In this document: in pieces, positions 10,124 to 19,039 of the stretch
Position numbering within the stretch: position 1 is the stretch's first letter
How the letters are laid out: each line of letters starts with the position of its first letter
Assembly: GCF_037102585.1 (NCBI RefSeq)
Contig: NW_027043820.1
Span: 2,266,501 to 2,330,500 of the forward strand
DNA: 64,000 nt
Direction: 5' to 3'
Origin: Saccharomycopsis crataegensis
Taxonomy: Eukaryota; Ascomycota; Saccharomycetes; Ascoideales; Saccharomycopsidaceae
Translations under genes and position numbers: made by a program
Notes under the pieces: model-generated
Told to the model about the DNA's origin: nothing
Seen by the model: only the letters and a program-made list of their open reading frames with translations
Database searches by the model: none

Positions 10124-11245
10124 ATGTCTTCCACAGCTACATCCACCGTCTCGCCTGGTCAAGCAGATGAAAAACTGCGTCTAGAACCACCATTTATCAC
10201 CAAACCAACAGTATCACCACTGACCGCGAGCACTGGTCAGAATGCCACTGCCAATTTGACTAAAGAATCCGTGGCTTCAAAGTCGGAACAACCAGCACCA
10301 TACTTGCAAAAAGAAGACTACAAAGAAGCTGAAGCGACTACAACTACCACCACCACCACTTCGACAGAAACTAACCCATTATTCCAAAAACGTAAAATCT
10401 TGCAAAAAAAGAAACCAGAACCAAAAAACTACACGAAATTGCTTTGGACTATTGGCCATGTTTTGGCATTGATATCTGGTTTGGTGTTTATCTACATTTA
10501 TTTTGTACATTTCAAGTCCAGAAGAGGCTTGTATTCGATGATCGCTTATCGGGCATCATTGATCGGGTCAATACTTGCTTATACCATGTCGATTTTCTCA
10601 AAGTTTGGTTTAAGCATGCCTAATTTCTTTGCATTAATCACTACGGAAAATTTCCAATACTTGTTGTTATGTGTCGTGTGGGTTTTCACCAGATCGTCAG
10701 TGTTCAAGATTGCCCCATACATCATCATCAGTTTCCTTCAATTGAGCAAGCAATTCAATTTGATTGGCAAATACCCAAAAAGCCTTGTTAAAGGATTGGC
10801 GATGATGATTTCCTACAATGAATTGATGGTGGTGGCAGTGCTTCTCGTCAACACTTTGATGATGAGAGGTACTTCGGGTTTTGCTCTCGTGACGTTCTTG
10901 TTATTCTACTGGTTGAGAATTGTGTATTCCGAATCAACAAAGTTGTTTTTCAAGGATTTTGCAGAAACCGTCGATGCAAGAATTATTTGCAAGTGCCCGC
11001 CAGCAGTGCAAGTGCAATTCCACCGGTTTATGATGAGTGCCCAAGTTAAGGGAGAAAAGGTCGAAGAGACTTTCCACTCGATGAAAGAAACTAGTAAAGA
11101 TATTAAGGCTGCTGCTGATTGTAAAGTGAGCATTGCTAAAGACACTGATAAACAAGAAGTTTTTGAAACTGCTTCAAAAACTACTGGTCGTGGAGATGTC
11201 AATATTTCTGCTTCTGAGAAAAAGCCTGACGAGCCAAGCAAATAA
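10124..11245 (+). CDS. POM33: POM33/PER33 (TMEM33) family membrane protein
   Basis: 373 residues. The first 100 or so are Thr/Ser-rich and disordered. Then come hydrophobic spans around 105-125 (LLWTIGHVLALISGLVFIY), 140-160, 180-195, 238-253 and 262-280, and a hydrophilic C-terminal tail. Segments such as SMPNFFALITTENFQYLLL, APYIIISFLQ and the end of the last span (FLLFYWLRIVYS) fit the TMEM33 family, which in yeast comprises the pore-membrane nucleoporin Pom33 and its paralogue Per33. Which of the two it equals cannot be told. The family acts at the ER and nuclear envelope and binds the karyopherin Kap123 through its tail. A CTG codon in the Ser/Thr-rich leader (SP-CTG-TAS) would read as Ser if the CUG-Ser code applies. 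Confidence 0.82.
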   Translation: MSSTATSTVSPGQADEKLRLEPPFITKPTVSPLTASTGQNATANLTKESVASKSEQPAPYLQKEDYKEAEATTTTTTTTSTETNPLFQKRKILQKKKPEPKNYTKLLWTIGHVLALISGLVFIYIYFVHFKSRRGLYSMIAYRASLIGSILAYTMSIFSKFGLSMPNFFALITTENFQYLLLCVVWVFTRSSVFKIAPYIIISFLQLSKQFNLIGKYPKSLVKGLAMMISYNELMVVAVLLVNTLMMRGTSGFALVTFLLFYWLRIVYSESTKLFFKDFAETVDARIICKCPPAVQVQFHRFMMSAQVKGEKVEETFHSMKETSKDIKAAADCKVSIAKDTDKQEVFETASKTTGRGDVNISASEKKPDEPSK

Positions 11246-11486
11246 AAGGAAAAAAAAAAATTGGTTAGCTATTATATTTTACACTCATTATATTATTATT
11301 TATTTCTCAGAAAATGGAGGTATATTATTATATATATGTTTTGTGAGTTGTAGAAGATGAGTAAAGAGTAGTAATGACTGCGAGCACCGCCATTACGTAA
11401 TCGCCCAAGGCAAAAAATCCGAAAATTTCTCTAAAATTTCGGGATAACTCAGGTGGCCGTTGCACCTACTCAACAATACCTATAAT

Positions 11487-11521
<35 letters not shown>

Positions 11522-11672
11522 GTGCTACCCATTTTGCTACTAAATATATTAACCCCAGTATCCTCTTGAATTCCCGGCTCCATCTACACTGGTGTTTCTG
11601 GCTGTTTTCTTGTTTTTTGTGGATCTGGCATCTTGTCACTAGGTAATATCGACTGATAATGGCCTATTAGCG
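11246..11672 (+). other. RCK2 upstream region
   Basis: Between the POM33-like stop and the first exon of RCK2. It carries an (AAC)n tract at about 11487-11521 and, at about 11415-11445, a short imperfect inverted repeat (CCGAAAATTT / AAAATTTCGG). A short upstream ATG at 11659 reads only MAY before a stop and could act as a tiny uORF 14 bases before the RCK2 start. Confidence 0.5.
11487..11521. repeat. (AAC)n microsatellite
   Basis: About 11 to 12 perfect AAC units in the leader region of RCK2, roughly 150 bases before its first exon. Confidence 0.9.
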
Positions 11673-14028
11673 ATGATATTTCTGGTAAGTTTTGTTTTCT
11701 ACCCTTTTGAACCTATTTAATTGAAAAGGTATATACCTTATCAAATAGGATACTCAAGTGAATTTTTACTAACCTCTATAGAACATTAAAAGTATCTTGA
11801 AAAAGAATTCCAACAAACATGTTGCTGGCTCATCTACAAAAAATGGCAATTCCTTAACATCCGGTTACGTCAAGAAGGATAAAAAGAAATCACTGTCGAC
11901 CAAACAAAAGGAAAAAAAAGTTTCTGAGAGTATCCCTGCAAATGTCCAAGATACCATCACCCAGGCTGCTGTGGTTAAAAAATCGACGACGACAACGACG
12001 ACGACGGTGCTGTTGACTACTACTCTGACTCCTACTGGCGACACTCTGTACATTGAATTGGCTAATAAATATTCCCTTCTTGAAATTATTGGCGATGGGG
12101 CGTTCTCTACGGTTTACAGAGCTATTGATCATAATAATAACGATCGATATGTGGCGATCAAAATCATTGACAAGCATTCGATCAACGAGACCCAGCGGAA
12201 AGCGATTCTCAAAGAAATCAACATTATGCAGAAGTTGGACCATAAGAATATCATCAAGCTCTATGACTCGATAGAATCGCAAGATAATTTCTTTTTAATC
12301 TTGGAATATTGTGCCGGTGGTGAAATATTCAAACAAATCATCAATTTCACTTATCTTAGTGAAGAGCTTTCTCGACACATCATCATCCAGGTGGTCAACG
12401 CTATCAAATATTTACATGAAGAAATCGGAGTAGCACACCGAGACATTAAACCCGAGAATTTGTTGTTCATTCCTTGTGATTATAAACCTCGTACTTCCGC
12501 GGAATTTGCAAAATCAAAACGAGAATCCGATGGCGATGATAAACTCGACGAAGGTTATTTTATCAAAGGCATAGGCGGTGGTGGTATAGGGGTGGTGAAA
12601 TTGGCGGATTTCGGGCTCTCCAAAGTGTTGTGGAATACCACCACCCAAACTCCTTGTGGAACTGCCGGATACACTGCGCCGGAAATTGTGAAAGTTGAAA
12701 AATATGATAAATCCGTGGATTTATGGGCCATCGGGTGTGTGTTATACACTTTGCTATGCGGGTTCCCGCCATTCTACGACGATAATAACGATCAAGTCAA
12801 ATTGTTAAAAAAGAGTTTAAAAGGAGAATACGAGTTCTTGAGCCCGTGGTGGGACGAAATTAGCAACGATGCCAAGTACATGGTGAAGAAATTGTTAAAT
12901 GTCAACCCTTTGAAAAGATACAGTATTGACCAAATGTTATCTGATCCATGGATAACCAAGGGCAACTTCCAATCGTTGAAAAAATCTTATAGTTACAACG
13001 AGAAAAATAATGTGGATTATTTCCCAAATTATAGAAAATTGGTGATTGAACAGAAAGTAGATGACAAAGTGGCCCCTATAGAGCACCAACCTGAAGCCCA
13101 TGGCAATGATATATCCTTGAATACTCCTAACCGAATCAATCCCAATAGCAGTGAAGGTGGTGTGTTGATCGCTAAAGAAAAGAAATACAAGAGCATATTT
13201 AACAAGCACATTGAGATTCAAAGAGAAAACTCTGCGTTATTTACTTCTTGCGAACTGGCCATAAACCACGCCCCATCTCCCTTACAACAATTGAAAGAAG
13301 AAGAAGATCGGCAGTCCGCGTCATCGTCGTCGCAAGAATCCACTAATAGAGACTTCATCAAGGATGACAATACCCCTACTGCTACTATATTAACCAGAAT
13401 TACAAAAGCCGATACCAAACATAAACCCGCACCAATCCTCATTACTGATCTGAATTTCCAGGCATCGCAAATCACTGATCACAAGTCTATTCCCCTGTCG
13501 ATCAGTATAAATCAAACGAAAATTGAAGTCGACGAAAAATCACATACCAATGTTTCCAGTCTCACTGATAGCCTATTAGCGGTATCATTTTCCAAGAAAA
13601 AGAAGAGCTCGTTACCTAGAACTCCTTGTCCAAAAGACGTGAAGTTCTCCCAGTCGTATCATTGTGAGGACGAAGAAGATGAAGAAGAAAACTGCGGAAC
13701 GTATGATGATGATGACGGATTCGACGACAATGATAGTAGTGATGTTAGTAGCAGCAGAAGCTTCAAAGTACAACAAACACAGCATGAAATTTCATTGAAC
13801 GTGGGTGGATCAAACTCCCCATTTACACAATCTATCAACGGTGATTCAGCAACTAGACAAAGCTTTGATAGCCAAGTGATAAGCAATTCAATGGAACCAT
13901 CGCTAAATAATTTTAGTTTAGATTTGAACCATTCGGTGATGTTGGAGAGAAGAAGAAAATCTAATGTTCATAGTATATTAAGCCAAAAGACAATTCCAGC
14001 GAGCAGTGCTTCCACTATTAACACTTGA
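11673..14028 (+). CDS. RCK2: RCK1/RCK2-type Ser/Thr kinase, two exons (12-base first exon)
   Basis: Exon 1 is 11673-11684 (ATG ATA TTT CTG) and exon 2 is 11782-14028. The 97-base intron has GTAAGT at 11685, TACTAAC at 11767-11773 and TAG ending at 11781. Exon 2 has no in-frame ATG near its start, so the splice supplies the start. The joined N-terminus MIFLNIKSILKKNSN matches the MLKIKALF-type start of S. cerevisiae Rck2. 752 residues. The kinase domain (about 100-410) has GDGAFSTV, VAIKII, HRDIKPENLL, DFGLSK and TAPE. It also has the RCK-specific insert ending in GIGGGGIGVVKLADFGLSK and the GEYEFLSPWWDEIS block. Rck2 is a CaMK-like kinase activated by the Hog1 MAP kinase, and it restrains translation under stress. 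The C-terminal tail keeps the family's LERRRKSNVHS basic patch and adds acidic and Ser-rich stretches. Confidence 0.9.
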
Positions 14029-14539
14029 AATCTGGGAATTTTTTCTGTGTCCTTAATATCATGTTGTTTCTTTTTTTTTTTTTTGCTGTTTTTGTTTAGT
14101 TTTTATTTTATGAATCCATTTCAATTCTTTTTTTGGGCTTTCTTTATGATATTTTTGGGAATTCTTGTTTAAAAATTTGTCTTTTATTGAAAAGAAAACG
14201 TTATCTTGTTTCTCTGATTATGAGTTTTTGTTTTTGTTTATATGTTTTTTGTTTTTTATTGTTTGTTTGTTCATGTTATATTTAAAGAAATTGCATCAAT
14301 TTATTTTTTGGTTACCTCATGTTTATTCTTGGAAGCATATCAATATAATATACTAATTACTTTGTTTCAAAAAAAAAAAAAAAATATCATTTTATCAATT
14401 TTAGTTTCCTACAATAGATAAAGAATGAGAAAAAAAAATAGAGAAATCCGTTCTTGAAAGTCCGATTCTATGATTATTATTAGAAATATACAGGTATAGT
14501 ACATACGTCATCAAAAATATTTTTGCTTTTTTTTTTCAA
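14029..14539. other. Convergent 3' intergenic region
   Basis: T-rich on the plus strand after RCK2 and A-rich close to the MTE1-like stop. Only low-complexity short frames rich in Phe, Leu and Cys. No gene seen. Confidence 0.6.
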
Positions 14540-16153
14540 TCAAGTTATTGTTTGAGTTGTTCTTATCTTTCCCCCATTATTGATCGCCTTAAGTCGGTTA
14601 GATAATGACTTTTCATTGGTGTTGTTTCCAAAAGTATTGTCATCATCCTCACTATCGTCTTCAAAATCATCAGAAATCTGAGAGTCATAATCCGACGCGT
14701 AAATCTCCACCTGTGGAGCAAGAGGCCGTTTTGTTAAATTCGTGGTTTTGGCAGCCAGTGGAGATTGATTATACCTGGTTCCAAGCTTTGGATGTCTCAG
14801 AGGAGTTATGTTGGTGATTTTGATCGGGCCAGAGGACGTGGATGAGTTTTTAGAGATGTCGACTAATGAAGAAGACAAAGAAGAAGAAGAAGAAGTAATT
14901 AACCTTGGTGAAGTCTTGGTGAATGATCTTGTTGTTGTTGATGGGGAGAAGTTTGAATTTTCTATTATTGTGGTTGGCTCATTAGAAATTTCGGGATCGT
15001 GCTCATCACCGTGATTTTGAGGATTGTCAGATTTATACGATTTTTGGGGCTTATCATTTTGATTCTTGTGTGTTATTATTGTTTGTTCCGACACAGGATC
15101 TTCGAGTTTGTTGTGTGTTGTGGTTGTTTGGTTTGGAACATTGTTTTCATTAGGAATATCCATTTCACCAGATTGCCTTGATCCAGATAAAGAAGTTTCT
15201 TCCTCATCATCACTCAAAGAATGCTCAAAATCCCCACTTCGTTCACTATTACTGCTTGTGCCGCTTTTTATTGCCCCATCTAAATGATCTAGTAACTTTT
15301 TGGGGATTTCAATGGGTCTTGGCGGTCCATGCAATTTCATGATTCTTGTAGGATTTTTCCTCTTCTTTGACCTTCTCTTCGGGGATTCCGATAATCTTCC
15401 TGTATTTTTTGTCTTTGGCATTGGTAATCCCACAATTATCCTCGATGTTCTCCGTGATGATTGAAGTCGAGGACCAGAAATTCTCAATAGCTTGGTACTA
15501 AGTGGTTCTTCCTCTGTCGCGGGCTTTTTTGTAAGTTTCTTTGTCTTTACCACTGGGGTTGGCAAATTATTTGGTGATAGAGGTTTCATTGGTTTCGATA
15601 TTATTATCTTATTGTTGTCCAATGGTGTCAAAGGTCGACGACTCATTGTTCTATTATAGAGGTTTCTTGATATCGGTGAGTTCTGCACCCTATTCAAAGA
15701 AGGTTTACCCTTTGTCAACCCCACCGGTCTTATTCGCTGTTTCACTGGCATAATATCATCTAATGGACGATTATTAACTGGATGGTCTCGATCCCCTAAC
15801 TTAGACATGGACCCTGTCTTATTATTATTATTATTATTATCATTATTATTTTGCTGACTTTGTTTAACAAACGCCCCGCTCAAATCACGTTCATGTTCTC
15901 CAATAAGCCCCCCAACTTCAATCATATAGCTAGATAAATGGAACTGCTGGCCTTCTTGTATGGTGGTGTCCTTCTTCACAAATTCTTCTGCTAATTTGGC
16001 CCCGGTGATCCCATCGATCAATACTACTTTCCGGTTAAAAGTGTAGTATTTGAGAGTCCCGTCGTGCCAGGTCTTGGTTTTTTGGAATTTCTGTTTGGTG
16101 AACAATGCCTCATACTCAATCACTCTGGCATTCCTTAGGGACTCCTCGTCCAT
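14540..16153 (-). CDS. MTE1: MTE1-like protein with N-terminal DUF2439 (ZGRF1-type) domain
   Basis: 537 residues. The first 85 or so form the DUF2439 domain: EYEALFTKQKFQKTKTWHDG, LKYYTFNRKVVLIDG, then EEFVKKD. This is the domain at the N-terminus of vertebrate ZGRF1 and of yeast Mte1. Mte1 binds the Mph1 (FANCM-type) helicase and D-loops and acts in recombination and telomere maintenance. The rest is disordered, with basic patches (KRRSKKRKNPTR) and a Ser/Asp-rich tail, and makes the protein about twice as long as S. cerevisiae Mte1 (271). The start ATG at 16151-16153 places the domain right at the N-terminus. It is divergent from the coiled-coil gene, with an MCB box between them that suggests S-phase expression. 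Confidence 0.78.
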   Translation of the reverse strand: MDEESLRNARVIEYEALFTKQKFQKTKTWHDGTLKYYTFNRKVVLIDGITGAKLAEEFVKKDTTIQEGQQFHLSSYMIEVGGLIGEHERDLSGAFVKQSQQNNNDNNNNNNKTGSMSKLGDRDHPVNNRPLDDIMPVKQRIRPVGLTKGKPSLNRVQNSPISRNLYNRTMSRRPLTPLDNNKIIISKPMKPLSPNNLPTPVVKTKKLTKKPATEEEPLSTKLLRISGPRLQSSRRTSRIIVGLPMPKTKNTGRLSESPKRRSKKRKNPTRIMKLHGPPRPIEIPKKLLDHLDGAIKSGTSSNSERSGDFEHSLSDDEEETSLSGSRQSGEMDIPNENNVPNQTTTTHNKLEDPVSEQTIITHKNQNDKPQKSYKSDNPQNHGDEHDPEISNEPTTIIENSNFSPSTTTRSFTKTSPRLITSSSSSLSSSLVDISKNSSTSSGPIKITNITPLRHPKLGTRYNQSPLAAKTTNLTKRPLAPQVEIYASDYDSQISDDFEDDSEDDDNTFGNNTNEKSLSNRLKAINNGGKIRTTQTIT

Positions 16154-16216
16154 ATTAATGGTGTAGTATAATCTTATATATATGATACGGTACTTGTAGT
16201 AGACATCACAAAACTG

Positions 16217-16222
16217 ACGCGT
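16217..16222. promoter_or_regulatory. MCB box (ACGCGT) in a divergent promoter
   Basis: ACGCGT is the consensus site of the MBF (Mbp1/Swi6) G1/S factor. It lies 64 bases upstream of the MTE1-like gene and 138 upstream of the coiled-coil gene, in a 206-base shared promoter. A repair gene and a spindle-pole gene would both suit MBF control. One 6-mer is weak evidence by itself. Confidence 0.5.
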
Positions 16223-16359
16223 TTTTTAATTATATTTTTCTAACCTGGTGCATGTGACGGGGGAAATTCCTGGCGTAAATAAATAGATGAAGAATAAATA
16301 AGGAATGAATAAATATAATTCATTGGGAGAACTGTTTACGGGATTTAATTATAAAAGAA

Positions 16360-17772
16360 ATGGATTTCAAGAAAGAGTTCACCGATATCAAAAAAGCTTC
16401 GAATTTGATCAACATCACTCTACAATCCAAAGGGTTTCTCCAAGTTGCTGACGATAATTCAACCAGCGATAAGCTCAATGGCCAAAAACTATTGTTTTGT
16501 TCAGTAGACTATCATTCATTAATGGAATTCGATATTGCACCGTTGATGTTTGATAATACTGACCAAGATGAAACCTTGATACGAGACAAATTGAAGAAAA
16601 CCATGATTTTAAATGAGAAGTTGGTGAATAACGACAAAAACGTCATCAATGTTTTATACTCGTTACTCAAGAATTTGGAAGACTCTAAAGATCAGAAATC
16701 CCAGTTTCTCGAAAAACTAAAGGACAAGGACTCGGAGATCAAGAGTTTACAACTGGAAAATCGACATTTGACAAAACAGTTGGCCAAGCAGAAAAGTGTC
16801 AATGTCGAAACTCTGGTGAGTTTTCAAGTACAATCACAATTAATGCAAGCTAATAAATTGAGGATCCATGAGGATCTGCTAGAATTGAAGAAACTACAAA
16901 ATACCATCAAATCATTAAAATCACATCATCAAATTGAACTTAGAAGAAAAGATGTGGAAATCAGTAATTTAAAGGATAAACTACTAGGGAAAGATTTTTC
17001 ATATTCGGCCAGTAGTAATAACAGTAAAGACAACAATTCTTGCTATACAATGTTATCGCAGGGCACTCCAAACCTTGATTTTGATGACCCGATTCAGGTC
17101 CCCGCGACTAACAAATTCTCTCAGAGGCCATTGGTAAATGGGGTATTTGATAAAGAAATGGAAAAATTGATGGTGGATTCTTCGGATTTGATCACCAATC
17201 TAACATTAGCCAATGGAGAGAACTTGGAAATTATCACAAAGACCAAAAATTATTTACAAGTTTTGGACAATTATTTGCGATTATTAATTAGCAATTTAAA
17301 GAATATGGCCAATAACGATGAAGAAGAAAATGAAATTTTGTCGAGAAACTTGAATCTTACAAAACCATCATCTCCGATAGTATTTTTTGAAGATAAGACT
17401 AATGGTGATTCTAGTAATATGACACACCATGACAGTAACACTACCATAGAAGTCACAAATACTTTAATAAATTTAAGTACTATTGGGGAGGTGCAAAACC
17501 AATTGATGAACAATTTGACAAGGTTACACGGGACGGTTGAATCATTAATTGAATATAATACTGGAGATACACTGGGGCCAAGTAATTCCAAAAGTAAGGA
17601 AGAAGTGGAATCCTTGAAAATAAAGGTTAAGGAATTGAAATCAGAGTTGCTGAAGGTTAAACAGAATTGGCAGAGTGCTATTGATACCATGGAGGATTGG
17701 AAGAATTATCGTAATCAGCAGAATAATAATAATAGTAGTAGTAGTATTAGCAGTAGTAATAGTGTAGAATAA
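16360..17772 (+). CDS. Coiled-coil protein resembling the SSX2IP/ADIP family (fission yeast Msd1)
   Basis: 470 residues. The N-terminal 115 resemble the ADIP/SSX2IP family: ASNLINITLQSKGF near 14-27 and LVNNDKNVINVLYSLLKNLE near 90-109. Long coiled coils follow at about 108-210 and again before the C-terminus (about 405-445), ending in an Asn/Ser tail. Human SSX2IP and fission yeast Msd1 anchor microtubule minus ends at the centrosome or spindle pole body with Wdr8, so a spindle-pole role is likely here. I rate the family call as moderate because coiled coils match easily. The start is the first ATG, 206 bases from the divergent MTE1-like gene. Confidence 0.6.
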   Translation: MDFKKEFTDIKKASNLINITLQSKGFLQVADDNSTSDKLNGQKLLFCSVDYHSLMEFDIAPLMFDNTDQDETLIRDKLKKTMILNEKLVNNDKNVINVLYSLLKNLEDSKDQKSQFLEKLKDKDSEIKSLQLENRHLTKQLAKQKSVNVETLVSFQVQSQLMQANKLRIHEDLLELKKLQNTIKSLKSHHQIELRRKDVEISNLKDKLLGKDFSYSASSNNSKDNNSCYTMLSQGTPNLDFDDPIQVPATNKFSQRPLVNGVFDKEMEKLMVDSSDLITNLTLANGENLEIITKTKNYLQVLDNYLRLLISNLKNMANNDEEENEILSRNLNLTKPSSPIVFFEDKTNGDSSNMTHHDSNTTIEVTNTLINLSTIGEVQNQLMNNLTRLHGTVESLIEYNTGDTLGPSNSKSKEEVESLKIKVKELKSELLKVKQNWQSAIDTMEDWKNYRNQQNNNNSSSSISSSNSVE

Positions 17773-18004
17773 TGTTAATGATATGATTATAGTTCCCAAA
17801 ATATCTTTTCTTGAGTTATGCCTGTATTATACGTGTTATCTGTTGCACTCTCAAAACAATATTGTAACTCATCAAGATTAAGTGTTATCTCGGCAATCAT
17901 CTCATCTCTGCGTTCAGATTATTAGCTTGTTTGTTTTTTTCTTTTGCTTCAGAATATCAATGATAGCTAATGGATTGATCAACATTATCCAAAAAAAGCC
18001 CAAT

Positions 18005-18835
18005 TTATTCTTTCACCAATTCAAACGTAATAATCAATAGAGGATCGCCACTTCTAACCCCTTTAATTTCTTCATCAGGATGGACCGCTTTCAACACCCA
18101 TCTAACACTACCAGCGCCTTCAACTTTATCGATTTTCTTATCCAAATAATACTTCAAATCGATTCCGAATCCTCCTGGCAACATGATCTTGAAATCGTTA
18201 TTATCGAGCGATAACATATCAGTTTCAAACACAAACACGTAATAATTATTGGGGGATAATTTTGTGGCCTTTAAGTTATCAATATTGGTGAAATATTGCT
18301 GTCGGTCCCTAGGGTTTGTAGGGATTTCATTATTGTTTAACAATCCAGTGTGTTCATCGATATTCGTGGAAAATTCGTCGTCATTTTCTATGATCTTCAC
18401 CTTGTTGAAACTGGACATTGCTCTTCCATAAAGCCAAGGCCCATTTTCATCGTCGTATAAATCACCATCAACACTGGGGTCGACTAAATATTTGAATACT
18501 CGCAAGGCGGTACTGGTACCGTAGGGCAAGAACTCTCTAACGGGATAAGAGAAATCGTTGCCGAACAACAAGCGATCAGCGCGGATCGAGACTTTTGGTT
18601 TGATTTGGATAACCATCTTCAAATTGTGTTTGTCGGTATTATCGGGATAATTGGCAAAGCTGTGAGATTCATGGTGGGTTGATCCTTGGAAATTCTTGAT
18701 ATACACCGCCAATTTGACGTGAGCCAAAGGTCCATCAAGACTGATGATATCCTTGGGGTTGTTGACGGGGACAATACAAGGGTTTTTAGGGTTGTACTCT
18801 GTGGCAGCAGAGATCTTCAAGCGTGTTTTGCTCAT
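18005..18835 (-). CDS. DUF1769 / UPF0590 family protein
   Basis: 276 residues. It carries the pattern I associate with the fungal DUF1769 family: a start like LKISAATEYNPKNPCIVPVN, then a strand with LAHVKLAVYIKNFQG, the hallmark ADRLLFGNDFSYPVREFLPYG, then DPSVDGDLYDDENGPWLYGRA. The family has no established biochemical role. It is predicted soluble and beta-rich, with no signal peptide. It shares a 204-base divergent promoter with the X-Pro peptidase, and that promoter holds the 23-base element described below. Family call fairly firm; function unknown. Confidence 0.75.
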   Translation of the reverse strand: MSKTRLKISAATEYNPKNPCIVPVNNPKDIISLDGPLAHVKLAVYIKNFQGSTHHESHSFANYPDNTDKHNLKMVIQIKPKVSIRADRLLFGNDFSYPVREFLPYGTSTALRVFKYLVDPSVDGDLYDDENGPWLYGRAMSSFNKVKIIENDDEFSTNIDEHTGLLNNNEIPTNPRDRQQYFTNIDNLKATKLSPNNYYVFVFETDMLSLDNNDFKIMLPGGFGIDLKYYLDKKIDKVEGAGSVRWVLKAVHPDEEIKGVRSGDPLLIITFELVKE

Positions 18836-18917
18836 GTTTGGTATACTTCTTGTATTGTTATTATATGATTAATGAATACTTCTCTTCTGTTTATCATGAT
18901 TATCATCGATGAGAAAG

Positions 18918-18940
18918 TATACCATCACTGCGGGACATTG
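18918..18940. promoter_or_regulatory. 23-base promoter element, copy A
   Basis: Contains CATCACTGCGGGACATTG. The same 23 bases recur with one mismatch at 46196-46218. It lies in the shared promoter of the DUF1769 and X-Pro peptidase genes, just after a GATGAG (PAC-like) hexamer at 18908-18913. No known factor assigned. Confidence 0.5.
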
Positions 18941-19039
18941 CGCCGTTTGGGAAGAAAAAAAATGGGGCAAGACGGCACCAGCAGCACTTTCTATTTTAGA
19001 TCTCTTTCTGTCTTTTTGCCAAAAGGTTTTTCTTAAGAG

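Noticed and set aside
14695-14702. Second ACGCGT within the MTE1-like gene
   Set aside because: It lies inside coding sequence, far from the start; most likely chance.
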